Assembly (NCBI RefSeq): GCF_032854445.1
Contig: NC_088296.1
Location: 3,249,246-3,313,245, forward strand
DNA from: Liolophura sinensis
Lineage: Eukaryota; Mollusca; Polyplacophora; Chitonida; Chitonidae
Length of the DNA: 64,000 nucleotides
Reading direction: 5' to 3'
Made by a program: the position numbers and the translations under genes. How positions within the stretch are numbered: the stretch's first letter is position 1; each line of letters opens with the position of its first letter. Of the stretch, positions 13,001-27,700 are shown in pieces. The notes beneath the pieces were generated by a model that saw nothing but the letters and a program-made list of their open reading frames with translations, searched no databases and was not told the DNA's origin.

Positions 13001-16000
13001 CTTGCTACACCATGCATTATTGCTACACCATGCATTATTGTTACACCATGCATTATTCGTTGTAGGTCTGCATGTAGACCACCCATGTCTCTACTTCTTT
13101 CGGAAAACTGTTTACTCATTTTACACTCAATCCAGTGTGATGCAGTTGAAATAAATTACGAACGAAATATAAGGTCATTGACAACAGGACATAGTAAAAG
13201 TAAATAAACAATTCGACAATACAATTTTTTTTGGGTTTACGGCGGCCGATGAGATGAGACGCCTATGTACGACTTATATCGTTATGGTGTGTACTGTCTG
13301 TACCTTAACAAAAAATAAATAAAGAAAGAAAAAGAACAGTTAGTTTGCGACTAATAAATACTAAGTAAAATATCTAGTGAAACTTTGCATTTCAAAACAT
13401 CAATTCACTTTCAACTCAAGATATGTGAAATTGAAACGCCGTTGTAGCTAGTATACAGACTGAGCCGATGGCTGATTCGCACGAGATTGCTAGGATACCT
13501 CGACGATGAACTTTTTCGCGTCTTCACCTTTGGGCTCTTACCTCAACTTCGACTAAAAGTGGCCCAGAAAGAAAATGCTGTTTAAAAGAGTAATGGTGAT
13601 TGTGTGTAATACGGAAGTGAAAATCATAAGCGTGTATTGCTGATAATTTTTAGATTCTGGTGCGGAATTTTTCCCATAATTCTTTCAACATGGCAGCTAT
13701 CATAAAAACCAGTTCGGCGGCTATATTTTTCGTGTCTTAGAATATGACGGGTAAATGAATTTAACTTACACGTTACCTCTAGGCCTCTCTTCGCTCGGAT
13801 CGGACTTCGGCCTCGCCTCACTACGTTCGGTATCAATGATGCAAACTTCTCAACATGTTATCAATTGCCTGACCTTTATCTTTATCTGATCTTTATTGCA
13901 ACACATTATTGCACGGATGGAACCATTATATTACGTCACTGATGACTAATCCACGTCACTGCTTACGTCATTGATGAGGGTCCAGTTTGTGTAGAATTTC
14001 TGTTGAGCCTCCCGTGAGATAGGGTATGTATACGAATCGTTCGGGGAGAACACGGTGAAGAAGTTGCCGGGGTCCGCGCCTTCTTGAAACAGCGGAGTGT
14101 TGATCTCCTGCAGGGCCGTCACAGAGCTGAAGAAAAACAACAGCAACATCGTGAACTTGAGCAGAGGTATTGACTGAAATCATTATTGACTTTAATAAAA
14201 CAGATATATGCTGTTTTTTATGGCAATATTCAACTAGTTTATCTAGAACGCATTTGACACGAATTCCATGTTAAAAGACAAAGTGAATGTCGAGGGAGGT
14301 CAACTGTGACGTCACCGTTACAATGCTTTAGCATAGGCACAGATCAGTCACGTGTGTTTGTTGGTCCCCATACATAGAAATCCCTGTCATGCGCATTCCA
14401 AAAAGCATCTTAATTATTTATGTACACTCACGTAAAGGACAGATAGGGAACATCCGGGTTGTTGTCGTACTCTGTCACAGTTTTCTCGCTACCGAAAGGA
14501 TACATAACTCTGTCAATGATGTACAGAATGCCATTGTCTGCCATATAACCGGAAGTCAAAATACGGGCGCCATTGATCGTGTATATCTGAAAGGTAAAAT
14601 GCGATACACAGTAAATCTTTAAGTTTGAAAAACTGAGTAAAACAATAGTGTTTGCTACCAAATATAACATACTTTCAAAATCTGTGTACCTAAAACTCAC
14701 GTTTTGTTGTAAAATATAGAGTAAATCAGACCAAGGGTAACAGGCAAAGCTGCTTTCTCATCGACTGACTGGAGCTTATTAAAAAACGCGTTGACATAAG
14801 TTTTTCCCGCCAAAATGGGTCTACTTCGAGAAGAAAAGCTGTCCATGGTCTGCAATGGAACTAGTATTATTAAATCTTCAGACATCTACATCACATATTG
14901 TTTGTGATGTGCTTTGGTGAAGTTTGAAGTTCGTTTTAACTTCCTTCATAAGCCAACTTTCATCGCATTCCAAAGAATTTTGAGTACGGTGAAACACATG
15001 TGTAAAGTGCGTGTCCGTTATACCACTTACAGTTTTGCCGCCATTGCCGGTAAATGTGTTGAAGTAAAGCAATCTCTCTGTGGGAGTTGTCGCCCTTATT
15101 CTCATGTTATTTTGAATCTCTTCTCGTTCCACTCGCCCTTCAACTAAACAGAAATAAGAAATGAAAGCATGAGATGTGTTGTTAAAACATGTAAAGGTAA
15201 AATTACCTGCATAAGGAGCTATGATTATACAGTGAGTGAGTGAGTGAGTGAGCGCTTGGGGTTTAACGTCGTACTTAACAATTTTTGCTGTCATATGAGG
15301 ATGAAGGAATCCTTAGAGTGCATGTAATGTGCCTCCTTCTTGCAGGACGCATTTCTACCACTCTTTTGTCTAGTGCTGCTTCACTGAGACGTCTTCCCAA
15401 AGGCAAAAAAGGCGCCCCGCCCGAGCCATTATACTGATACGGGTCAACCAGTCGTTGCACTATCCCCTTCATGCTGAACGCTAAGCGAGGAAGATACAAC
15501 TTCCTCTTCTAAGGTCTTAGGTGTGACTCGACCCAGGATTGACCCTGGTTCTACCGTTCCCGAAGCGGACGCTCTACCAACTGTGCTATTGGGTCTATGA
15601 TAATACAGAATGGATGGAAACAGAAAACAGACGGCATGAGCTGTGGACCTACAGAACGAAAAGAGAAACAGAAGGCATGAGCTGTGGTCATACAACACGA
15701 AAAGAGAAACAGAAGGCATGAGCTGTGGTCATACAAAACGAAAAGAGAAACAGAAGGCATGAGCTGTGGTCATACAAAACGAAAAGAGAAACAGAAGGCA
15801 TGAGCTGTGGTCATACAGAACGAAAAGAGAAACAGAAGGCATGAGATGTGGACATACAGAACGAAAAGAGAAGCAGAAGGCATGAGTTGTGGTCATACAG
15901 AACGAAAAGAGAAACAGAAGGCATGAGCTGTAGACATACAGAACGAAAAGAGAAACAGAAGTCATGAGCTGGGGACATACAGAACGAAAAGAAAAACGGA

Positions 16001-18687
16001 AGGCATGAGCTGTGATGGTAAAGTACGTGAACGTAGAACTAGAAACATGGGCCCCAATAATAATGATTCCTGTAAAAGGAATCATCAGAAAACTGGAGAT
16101 AGATTTGCTTTATTGCAGCACACGAGGTGCTGTTTGGTTGGTTGCCGTGTCGATCTGGTGTCACCCAAATCTCGTTCCCGTGTAGTAGCAATATTAATAT
16201 ATCAGCGAGTATTAGTCACAGAATACAGGACGACACCGTTACGAAATAATTAACCGTAATAATCCCTCTGACAGCAACTTTAATCTAAGTGTCGTAGGAG
16301 ACATTTGTATACCAGTTGTCCATCATAACAGTAAATGATCGTAAGGCGAATTGTCGGAAATTTCCATGAAAGTACGCCGTTAGAAGGATCTGGTCAATTC
16401 GACCAAACAAATTACCCAGAATAGGGTAAAAGTAACCATAGAAACACTGGTCAAAACGACCAGAACCATTATTATCGCATTTCAATGGTCGCCAGAACAG
16501 GGTCAAAAAGTAACCACTGTAACACTGGTCAAAACAACCAGAAACATTATGATCGCATTTCAATGGTCCCCAGAATAGGGTAAAAGCAATCATTACTTTT
16601 GGCTGAAGCAACCGAAATGAATTAGGTCGCATTTTCTGCGGTCGCATTTTTTTGGTCACCAAAACAGGGTCATGGCAAACATTATAAACAAAATTGTATT
16701 GGTTGTTTGGGCCAATGTATTAATGGTTACTTTGACGCTGATCTGGCCGTCAAAGAAAAGTTGGCTCTAAAATATCTGGCCATTTGGACCATTTAATGTT
16801 TGGTTGCCCCATTATTGGGTCGGACGTGCCTGTACCTAAATTTGTTTGGTACAGCTGATCCTTCTAACAGTGTACACAAAGTCAGAAATAAGAAGGACGC
16901 AGACATGGAATTAAAAACAGAGGAAACAGTTTTCGGAACGACACGAGGAATGTTTATCGTGCACCATGGTAGCTATTGTCTGTTGTCGTTAATGAAAAAC
17001 ATGAATTTCAGTTGCGCCAAGTAAACACCAAGCAAGCAATCAAAACAGGAACAAACAAAACAAAGCCAGAACATGCTGCAAGAAAAAGGTAAGGAAAACG
17101 ACGACGTGCATTGTAATTGTTAGGTGCAATGCAGGCACTACTACATATTCATGTCGACCTGTTGGACGCAATGAATTTTTTATTAATCACATTAATTCAT
17201 TCAATCCTGGATATTCAGTGCTGCAAGACTAGCCCTGCCCTAATTTTTCATTTGATCGCAGTCAAGGTGATGGCGAATAACAATATGTCAAATCCGTGAC
17301 ATCCGCTATATACTGCATCTTGGAAATTGGCGTGACTTTCCAGTTACGAGACTTGACCCATTTTTACCTCCATTACACAAGAAGGACATAAATAATTATG
17401 AAGGGACGAAACTCGTGCCAGGCCGACCCCGGCCCTGGTTAATGACCGAACATCTTAGCCTCGCGCCATCGATCACGGACCCGGGGCAGGCTAGGCCTGT
17501 ACCCGACCATCCCTCACGCGGCAGACTGCTTGTATACAGGGTGTCATTAGTGGACGTTAATCAGGGCCTTTCTCTTGATGGATGCCCCAGTCTTGCGAGG
17601 CCCTGTCAAAAGACGAACAGCTTTTCTATGTCACCGGCTCACGTGACACGTTACCTGCAGAGCGTGCTAATGGCTGGAGCAAAACTTCCTTTCTGCAGGG
17701 GGCTAACAACTTACAGACTGACTCGCGCGTCTGTAACAAGAGTGGGTCTTATCATTTTTATTCGCCCAAAATATTTTCATGAGCAAACACACACTGAGAG
17801 AATGTATTGAGAGAAAATTAAAAACAAAGTAAGCTAAAGCCAATGGCGATTGATAATGTAAATCTGTTCCTACATAATCCCTAGTGAAACATTGCCTCTC
17901 GACACATCTTTCTAGCTATCTGTCTAGCGTTTTTGTAGCAAAAAGTAGTTCCTTCTATTGCGGGTAATTTTCAGCAAAATATAATTTTGAGCTTTTTATG
18001 GATCATCGAAAACTGTTGACTGCTACTCTTTACATAACTCTGCCCAAATTTCTACAGTTAAAATGGCTATTTCCTTCGTTCTGTGGTGGTTTGTGTTGAA
18101 CGTTGTTTTGGAAATTGGTCGTGCCATTATGTGAACTCGAACGTCCATTATGAACGTGGAACGTGGGCGATTGGAATACCAATGTCCGTTATGTAGAACT
18201 TCCTGAATTCTACTAGTAATTAAAGAATTTGTGATGTATAGACCTATTCCCGGGCTTTGCTTGGCTTCCTCCAACCAAGCCCATTAATAACTGATTCATC
18301 TATCTGAAATTTACAACTGCTAGAGGGGTCCATATTTTAAAAGACACGACAACAAATATTTTAACTCTAAATAAATTTAAAATAAAATTAATCCGCTTTA
18401 ATCTGGAATTCTTACAAAGACATGGAAGGCGCCATGTTACAGAAACTAGAAATACCATGTCGCGTAACCCTTTACCCCACGTTCATATGGCTAAAAGACA
18501 AAGCAGGGTTCGGTGAAGATATAGGGCACAGGTGCGTTCTTGGGCTGTAGAAATACCTCGCGTCTGGTTAGTTGAATCTCGATTTTCCGCTTTCGATTTT
18601 CTCACTGTGCACGATTTTGTACGACTTTGAGGTGCGATATCTCGATTATGCAACATTACGCAAATAAAAAAAAATTTGATATTATAT

Positions 18688-18763
<76 letters not shown>

Positions 18764-21700
18764 GTATTAAAAAAAGTGCCAGTTTAATCAAACTATTCGT
18801 ACTCAGATTCTTGACCTCAATCTCGAAACGTCTGAGGCAAGTCTCTGCAGCGATTAGACGTCATAAAACGTGGTCTTCAGCACAAAGGACCCACATAAAA
18901 CTCGGCAGCAATAATGCGCCATAAAAGTGGTATAATCCGATACTGGCCACGTTGGAAACCACGACAATTCTTCTGATTTATCGGTTAGTTTTCCTCTAAA
19001 TGACAAAGACAAAAAACTTCACTTTTCTTAGGTTTCACTCTTTGATGACGCTAATCTGCACTAATTATCCGCCGTTATCGGATTCGCGCCATTAAAACAG
19101 AGACTGGATAAACAGACTGTTACCAACAAGACACGTCAGCCAATCGGTGCGGAGTTAGGTCGCTTACACCATTCGTCTGTCGTACAAGTCTGAGACCAAA
19201 CAACATCCTGGACAAACAGATTAGGAGCAGGGGAAATTAATGAAATCAGAACTAGTTGGAGGATCAGATTCACTGCGTTTGAACCTAAGGATGACGTTAA
19301 CACTGACGGTCGTAACGTTTTATTGTGTCGGGCCACGCAATATAATTCAAGCCGATGTGTGTTACATGTGACCGACAGCACAACTCGCTTCAGGTAGTAT
19401 CGACAAGCTAACGGATACGACAAAACCAGCTTCCGTAAATATAAAATCATTTGTTTACCGAAATCGCGAGTGGTAATTAATAATTGAAATCATAATTTGC
19501 AAAACAAAACTTGACATTTATTTTTTAAACAGTTTTGAACGCCGTATATTCCCGGATTTTTTTCGCTTTTTACTGGGTGTTTAGATTTAAGGGTGGAGGA
19601 AATCGTAGAGCCCGGGATAAACAATCTACCTTTGGCAGGTTACTAAGGAACTTTTCTGTGTGACTCAGAGACTTGCAAACATTACCGGTGGAATGGTACG
19701 AACGTCAGAATGCGCAAACCTCCATATGACCAACTTCTTATGAGCTGAATCAGTTTTGAATCAGTTTTTGCAAATTTGACCGAGACAGGGTAGAGCTCTT
19801 GCAAACTAACACGATAAAAAAGGCGTCATTCTACTGCAGTTATTGGATTGAATATACATCTTGGATAGCCGGGTCTCAACGACGCCGTTAGCAGCTACCA
19901 TAAAATCTCGTCCTTTAGCCGCGTTAGTATGCGAGAGTCTCCAGCCTGCGTGAACTGGCGAGATTTCTGAAATCCAGATTCGGTTTACCGTTACCAAGGC
20001 CTGTCAAATCGGTTGCTTTAACCGATTTGTAACCTCAATATTCTCAACAAATTCCGCTGATAGTTTGAAAGAGAATCAATAAAGAAGATCTCCAGGGAAT
20101 TAATCTTGCTTAACTACTGCTATTGCAATGGAGGTAGAAGGGGAATAGAGAAGAATGGTATCAACAACTCTTACCTGAATGGTACAACAGCAGAGTCCGG
20201 AGTGTTTCTGTGTCGTTGGCGTCATAACCCAACTGGTTCCTGTCAAATCTCGCCATAGCTTCTGAGTTTGGTAGAAACACTGTGAGATTTGGCCGCTCCA
20301 GGAAATGAGAGAGGCCATGGTTGGCAAGTCGGGAGGATATCTGACAAGGAACAACAACTAATGTAATCGAAATCTGAGTGAGTGAGTGAGTGAGTGCTTG
20401 GGGTTTAACGTCGTATTTAACAATTTTTCAATCATATGACGACGAAGGAATCCTTAGAGGGCATGTAATGTGCCTCCTTCTTGCAGAGCGGATTTCCACC
20501 GCTCTTAATCTAGTGCTGCTTCACTGAGACGTCTTACCGAAGGCAAGTAAGGCGCCTCGCCCGAGGGATTATACTGATACGGGTCAACCAGTCATTGCAC
20601 TACCCCCTTCATGCTGAACGCCAAGCGAGGAAGTTATAACTTCCTTTTTTAAGGTCTTAGGTGTGATTCGACCCAGGATTGATCCTGGAACTACCGCTCC
20701 CGATCGAAATCTGAAAACTTCTGAATGATGTTTTAGAGATATACCTGCTAAGGGCCAACAACAACAGCTGTCAATGATTGATTGCCTGACCGGTTGATTT
20801 GACTGATACACTGGCCAATTTTGTGACCTACTTGACGGCCGTTAGCTTCGACATCGAATTTTGCATTAAACACAAACTGGGGTCCTCGACGTAGACTACA
20901 TACCGCCCTTCGCCAGATATACCTAACAAACCTCCTGACTTAAGTTGCAGAAGAAATAGCGAGGGCTGGATTCGAACACGCGACCTCACTTGTCAAGAGG
21001 CGGACTGTTGTGGCAAGCGAGAGTTACAATCACTCGAGCCGTAACTTATTGCTGCATTCTTTGATGATTTAAAACCGTGGAAGTCTTTGACCTTTGAGGC
21101 CGTTTCCTGCACTAATTTATTTGTTGACTTGAGTGATAGTTACTTTTCTGAGCACTATACCGTCACCTTTTTGGCGCTGCTTCTAGGTTTTTTAGTGGAA
21201 ACTGGCGAAAAAGCCGTATATAACACCAAACCTCGCCAAAGTCCTGACAAAGAGGTTTATCCTTGGTACGGCATACGTACACGGTTATCGTGGGCACATA
21301 TATACAAAAAGGTTTATCCTTGTACGGCATACGTACACGGTTATCGTGGGCACATAGATACAACAAGACTAATCCTTGCTACGGCATACGTACACAGTTA
21401 TCGTGGGCACATAGATACAACGAGGTTTATCCTTGCTACGGCATACGTACACGGTTATCGTTGGCACATAGATTCGAAGAGGTTTATCCTTGGTACGGCA
21501 TGCGTACACAATTATCGTGGGCACGTAGATACAAAGAGGTTTATCCTTGCTACGGCATGCGTACACAGTTATCGTGGGCACATAGATACAAAGAGGTTTA
21601 TCCTTGTACGGCATACGTACACGGTTATCGTGGGCACATAGATACAACGAGGTTTATCCTTGCTACGGCATACGTACACAGTTATCGTGGGCACATAGAT

Positions 21701-24700
21701 ACAACGAGGTTTATCCTTGCTACGGCATACGTACACAGTTATCGTGGGCACATAGATACAACGAGGTTTATCCTTTGTACGGCATACGTACACAGTTATC
21801 GTGGGCACGTAGGTACAAACAGGTTTATCCTTGGTACGGCATACGTACACAGTTATCGTGGGCACATAGATACAAAGAGGTTTATCCTTGCTACGGCATG
21901 CGTACACAGTTATCGTGGGCACATAGATACAACGAGGTTTATCCTTTGTACGGCATACGTACACAGTTATCGTGGGCACGTAGGTACAAACAGGTTTATC
22001 CTTGCTACGGCATACGTACACGGTTATCGGGGGCACATAGATACAAAGAGGCTTACCCTTGGTACGGCATGCGTACACAGTTATCGTGGGAACATAGATA
22101 CAACGAGGTTTATCCTTGGTACGGCATACGTACACGGTTATCGTGGGCACATAGATACGAAATTTATCCTTGGTACGGCATGCGTACACGGTTATCGTGG
22201 GCACATAGATACAACGAGATTTATCCTTGCACGGCATACGTACACGGCTATCGTGGGCACATAGATACAACGAGGTTTATCCTTCCTATGGCATACGTAC
22301 AGAGTTATCGTAGGCACATAGATACAACGAGGTTTATCCTTGGTACAGCATGCGTACACGGTTATCATGGGCACATAGATATAACAAGGTTTATCCTTGG
22401 TACGGCATACGTACACGGTTATCGTGGCCACGTAGATACAACGAGGTTTATCCTTGCTACGGCATGCGTACACAGTTATCGTGGGCACATAGATACAACG
22501 AGGTTTATCCTTGCTACGGCATGCGTACACAGTTATCGTGGGCACATAGATACAACGAGGTTTATCCTTGCTACGGCTTACGTATACGGTTATCGTGGGC
22601 ACATAGATACGAGGTTTATCCTTGCTACGGCATGCGTACACGGTTATCGTGGGCACATAGATACAACGAGGTTTATCCTTGCTACGGCATACGTACACAG
22701 TTATCGTGGGCACGTAGATACAACGAGGTTTATCCTTGCTACAGCATGCGTACACAGTTATCATGGGCACATAGATACAACGAGGTTTATCCTTGCTACG
22801 GCATGCGTACACAGTTATCGTGGGCACATAGATACAACGAGGTTTATCCTTGCTACGGCATACATACACGGTTATCGTGGGCACATAGATACGAGGTTTA
22901 TCCTTGGTACGGCATGCGTACACGGTTATCGTGGGCACATAGATACAACGAGGTGTATCCTTGGTACGGCATACGTACACAGTTATCGTGGGCACGTAGA
23001 TACAACGAGATTTATCCTTGCTACGGCATACGTACACAGTTATCGTGGGCACATAGATACAACGAGGTTTATCCTTGCTACGGCATACGTACACGTAGGT
23101 CCAACGAGGTTTATCCTTGCTACGGCATACGTACACGGTTACCGTGGGCACGTAGGTACAGCGACGTTTATCCTTGCTACGGCATACGTACACGGTTATC
23201 GTGGGCACGTAGGTACAACGAGGTTTATCCTTGCTACGGCATACGTACACGGTTATCTTGGGCACATAGATACAACGAGGTTTATCCTTGCTACGGCATA
23301 CGTACACAGTCATCGTGGGCACGTAGATACAACGAGGTTTATCCTTGGTACGGCATACGTACACAGTTATCGTGGGCACATAGATACAACGAGGTTTATC
23401 CTTGGTACGGCATACATACACGGTTATCGTGGGCACATAGATACAAAGGGGTTTATCCTTGCTACGGCATACGTACACAGTTATCGTGAGCACGTAGATA
23501 CAACGAGGTTTATCCTTGCTACGGCATACGTACACAGTTATCGTGGGCACATAGATACAGCGAGGTTTATTCTTGGTACGGCATACGTACACAGTTATCC
23601 TGGGCACATAGATACAACGAGGTTTATCCTTGCTATGGCATACGTACACGGTTATCGTCGGCACATAGATACAACAAGGTTTATCCTTGGTACGGCATGC
23701 GTACACAGTTATCGTGGGCACATAGATACAACGAGGTTTATCCTTGCTACGGCATACGTACACGGTTATCGTGGGCACATAGGTACAACGAGGTTTATCC
23801 TTGCTACGGCATGCGTACACAGTTGTCGTGGGCACGTAGATACAACGAGGTTTATCCTTGTTACGGCATGCGTACACAGTTATCCTGGGCACGTAGGTAC
23901 AAACAGGTTTATCCTTGCTACGGCATGCGTACACGGTTATCGTGGGCACGTAGATACAAAGAGGTTTATCCTTGCTACGGCATACGTACACGGTTATCGT
24001 GGGCACATAGATACAATGAGGTTTATCCTTGGTACGGCATACGTACACAGTTATCGTGGGCACATAGATACAAAGCGGTTTATCCTTGGTACAGCATGCG
24101 TACACGGTTATCGTGGGCACATAGATGCGAAGAGGTTTATCCTTGCTACGGCATACGTACACAGCTATCGTGGGCACATAGATACAACGAGGTTTATTCT
24201 TGCTACGGCATACGCACACGGTTATCGTGTGCACATAGATACGAAGTTTATCCTTGGTACGGCATACGTACACAGTTATCATGGGCACATAGATACAAAG
24301 AGGTTTATCCTTGCTACGGCATACGTAAAAGGTTATCGTGGGCACATAGATACAAAGAGGTTTATCCTTGCTACGGCATACGTACACGGTTATCGTGGGT
24401 ACATAGATACAAAGAGGTTTATCCTTGGTACAGCATGCGTACATGGTTATCGTGGGAACATAGATACAACGAGGTTTATCCTTGCTACGGCATGCGTACA
24501 CGGTTATCGTGGGCACGTAGATACGAGGTTTATCCTTGGTACGGCATGCGTACACGGTTATCGTGGGCACATAGATACGAGGTTTATCCTTGCTACGGCA
24601 TGCGTACACGGTTATCGTGGGCACGTAGATACGAGGTTTATCCTTGGTACGGCATGCGTACACGGTTATTGTGAGCACATAGATACGAGGTTTATCCTTG

Positions 24701-27700
24701 GTACGGCATGCGTACACGGTTATCGTGGGCACATAGATACGAGGTTTATCCTTGGTACGGCATGCGTACACGGTTATCGTGGGCACGTAGATACGAGGTT
24801 TATCCTTGGTACGGCATACGTACACGGTTATCGTGAGCACATAGGTACAAAGGGGTTTATCCTTGGTACGGCATACGTACACGGTTATCGTGGGCACATA
24901 TATACAAAGAGGTTTATCGTGGGCACATGTATATGAAGAGGTTTATCGTGGGAATAAATGTATAAATACCTGGGGATCGTAGATACAACGAGGCTTATCG
25001 TGGGCAAGTATACAAACATTTTTATCATGCCCTATTTTGTGACCTACTTGACAGCGGTTAGCTTCGACATCTAAGTTTGCTTAAACACACGTTCCCGGTC
25101 TGAACTACGATTTGGGTACTTTGATATACGGGTAGATGAAACACATATATACAAACAATCTATATACAAACAGGCTTATCCTGAGCATGTATATACTAAC
25201 AGGCTTATCTTGGGCATGTAGATACAACGCGGTTAATCTTAATATCATATTCATCTGTTTTCTTTAATATTTATTTAGTAAATTTGTCAACTTCAACCCC
25301 AAAATATATATCGCCTAAATTTCGTGTGGCACCATGCCATACCACTAAATGTTGCCTGCACTTCTGTCTACAACATATCAAAAATAGCTACCTAGCATGA
25401 CCTCCATTTTTTTTGAAGGTGTGGTTGCTAAAAGAGAAGACATGGCATTTTGTCACCTTGGCAACCGCCAAGGAGTAGGTATAGTATCACTGGGCAAAAG
25501 GTTTTCAGTTTTATCCAAAAACAGACAAAGTTCTAATATATTTTAACTAGGTGCAAAATAGCATTGCATAAGCTTATAGTGTGTCAACACCCTATAATAT
25601 TTTTGTGGCAGTATTACCCAATCAGTGTTCCGGTACTCTTCGGTTCGGGGGCAAATCTTTAAATAGACCCGACTGCACCAGATGCGCATGTGTAATCATA
25701 CAACTCGATGGACGCTTTGGGCGACATCACCATATAGTATGTACCGTTCCTTAAGCAGGACGGTAAAACATATCTCCCTGGACAATATCCCCTTGGTTAT
25801 GGTGTGACAATGCGCCGTTATTTTATGTCCAGCCGAGTCAGATTCGTGACATGGTTCAAGATTTCCGTGGATGTCTTCATTAATAGATAATGAGTCAGTC
25901 AGATGCGGTGAAAACCATAGATTCTGAATGAATAATTATCCAGAGATCGGGAGCTTGTGTTGTCTTCTAGCTTTTGGCAAGATGATGTCTTCATACCCAA
26001 AACCGTACCGTATGAACGGCAAAAGTTCACCAGATCATACAGACGTAACAAACAGGAAGCATTCCCCGCCTGAACAAATTGGCATCAAGCTTTGTAAAAC
26101 AAAACAAAAAGCAAAAAATCATTCTCTGCTGATTATACACTACAGTGTTAATGAACTACCATTTTGCTTAACCAATTATACAACTATACACAAACGGTAC
26201 CAAGAAGTATTGCAAAAGAATACACGTGTACCAAAGGAGTACACGTCTGCCAAAAGTGCACACGTTTTTTACCAAAAGAGTACACGACTTTACCATCAGA
26301 GTGCACGTCTACCAAAAGGGTACACGTCTTTACCAAAACAGTGCACGTCTAACAGAAGAGTACATGTCTACCAAAAGGGTACACGTCTACGAAAAAGGTG
26401 CACGTCTTTACCAAAAGAGTGCACGTCTACCAAAAGGGTACACGTCTACCAAAAGGGTACACGTCTTCACCAAAAAAGTGCACGTCTACCAAAAGAGTAC
26501 ATGTCTACCAAAAGGGTACACGTCTACGAAAAGGGTGCACGTCTTTACCAAAAGAGTGCACGTCTAACAAAAGAGTACACGTCTACCAGGTACCACTTGA
26601 ACCGATGCGGCTTATGTTCCACAGTATATGAAGTCTTCGTTACATACTTTTCATGTGTTTGTATATTAAATAAAACGAAAAATAGAGCATTTTAAGTAAC
26701 TCTAGACCAGTAACGTAGAATATATTGCAATTAACATCTCTGCATATTTTTAACCTAATTCCGTTTAAGCCATGGTGCCAGGCGGCCTGAAAATTGATTC
26801 AATTGAAGCTTATAAATAAACAGATGGAATAAAACCCTAACCCTCACTCTAACCGTTACTTTTTTTGGTGGGGTTTAGTGATTGTTTAATCCGTTGTTTT
26901 CACACATACACAACTTGGGGCGAACAGTTTTGTCCTTTCTACAAAATAAACGACTTACGGCATAGCGAAAGTTCCCAACTGGTCACGTATAAGCGGTGAA
27001 ATACGGCCTGCCATTAATTTGCCTTTAATACGGCATACGTACACAGTCATCGTGGGCACGTAGATACAACGAGGTTTATCCTTGGTACGGCATACGTACA
27101 CGGTTATCGTGGGCACATAGATACAACGAGGTTTATCCTTGGTACGGCATACATACACGTTATCGTGGGCTCATAGATACAACGAGGTTTATCCTTGCTA
27201 CGGCATACGTACACAGTTATCGTGGGCACATAGATACAACGAGGTTTATTCTTGGTACGGCATACGTACACAGTTATCGTGGGCACATAGATACACGAGG
27301 TTTATCCTTGCTATGGCATACGTACAACGGTTATCGTGGGCAACATAGATACAACGAGGTTTATCCTTGGTACGGGCATGCGTACACAGTTATCGTGGGC
27401 ACATAGATACAACGAGGTTTATCCTTGCTACGGCATACGTACACGGTTATCGTGGGCACATAGGTATAACGAGGTTTATCCTTGCTACGGCATGCGTACA
27501 CAGTTATCGTGGGCACGTAGATACAACGAGGTTTATCCTTGCTACGGCATGCGTACACGGTTATCCTGGGCACGTAGGTACAAACAGGTTTATCCTTGCT
27601 ACGGCATGCGTACACGGTTATCGTGGGCACGTAGATACAAAGAGGTTTATCCTTGCTACGGCATACGTACACGGTTATCGTGGGCACATAGATACAATGA

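Larger units (their letters stand above)
15144..20174. other. Gene 1 intron 2 (5031 bp), mostly repeats
   Basis: Holds a family 2 SINE, 41- and 71-bp minisatellites and an (AT)n run. Between 16.7 and 18.6 kb and between 18.8 and 20.17 kb I see no exon. Several open stretches there have no splice support or family resemblance. Confidence 0.6.
23293..27029. repeat. Tandem segmental duplication, copy 1 (3737 bp)
   Basis: Begins inside the 57-bp array at the unusual unit ACACAGTCATCGTGGG and ends at GCCATTAATTTGCCTTTAAT. The next base (27030) starts copy 2 with the same ACGGCATACGTACACAGTCA. It contains the last part of array 1, about 1.1 kb of single-copy sequence, a 19-21 bp minisatellite and an R fragment. 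Confidence 0.93.

Noticed and set aside
14697-14885. Minus-strand frame with ILVPLQTMDSF, resembling a FAS1 first block, ending at a GTGAGT donor
   Set aside because: It lies between the middle and last exons of domain A, where a first-type segment does not fit. Those two exons already join in frame without it. It could be a relic exon, but the resemblance is too weak to claim.
21604-24936. 1110-codon open frame on plus (and 901 codons on minus at 22192-24897)
   Set aside because: Made entirely of 57-bp units. It crosses register shifts without stops, has no splice or start context, and both strands are open at once.
25928-26695. 255-codon open frame rich in TSTKRVHVYQKG repeats (and its copy at 29845-30585)
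   Set aside because: The repeat peptide is the translation of the 19-21 bp minisatellite; the non-repeat part has no recognisable features.
26836-26860. Telomere-like AAACCCTAACCCTCAC (also at 30786)
   Set aside because: Only about two CCCTAA units, and it belongs to the repeated R/duplication sequence; not an interstitial telomere array.
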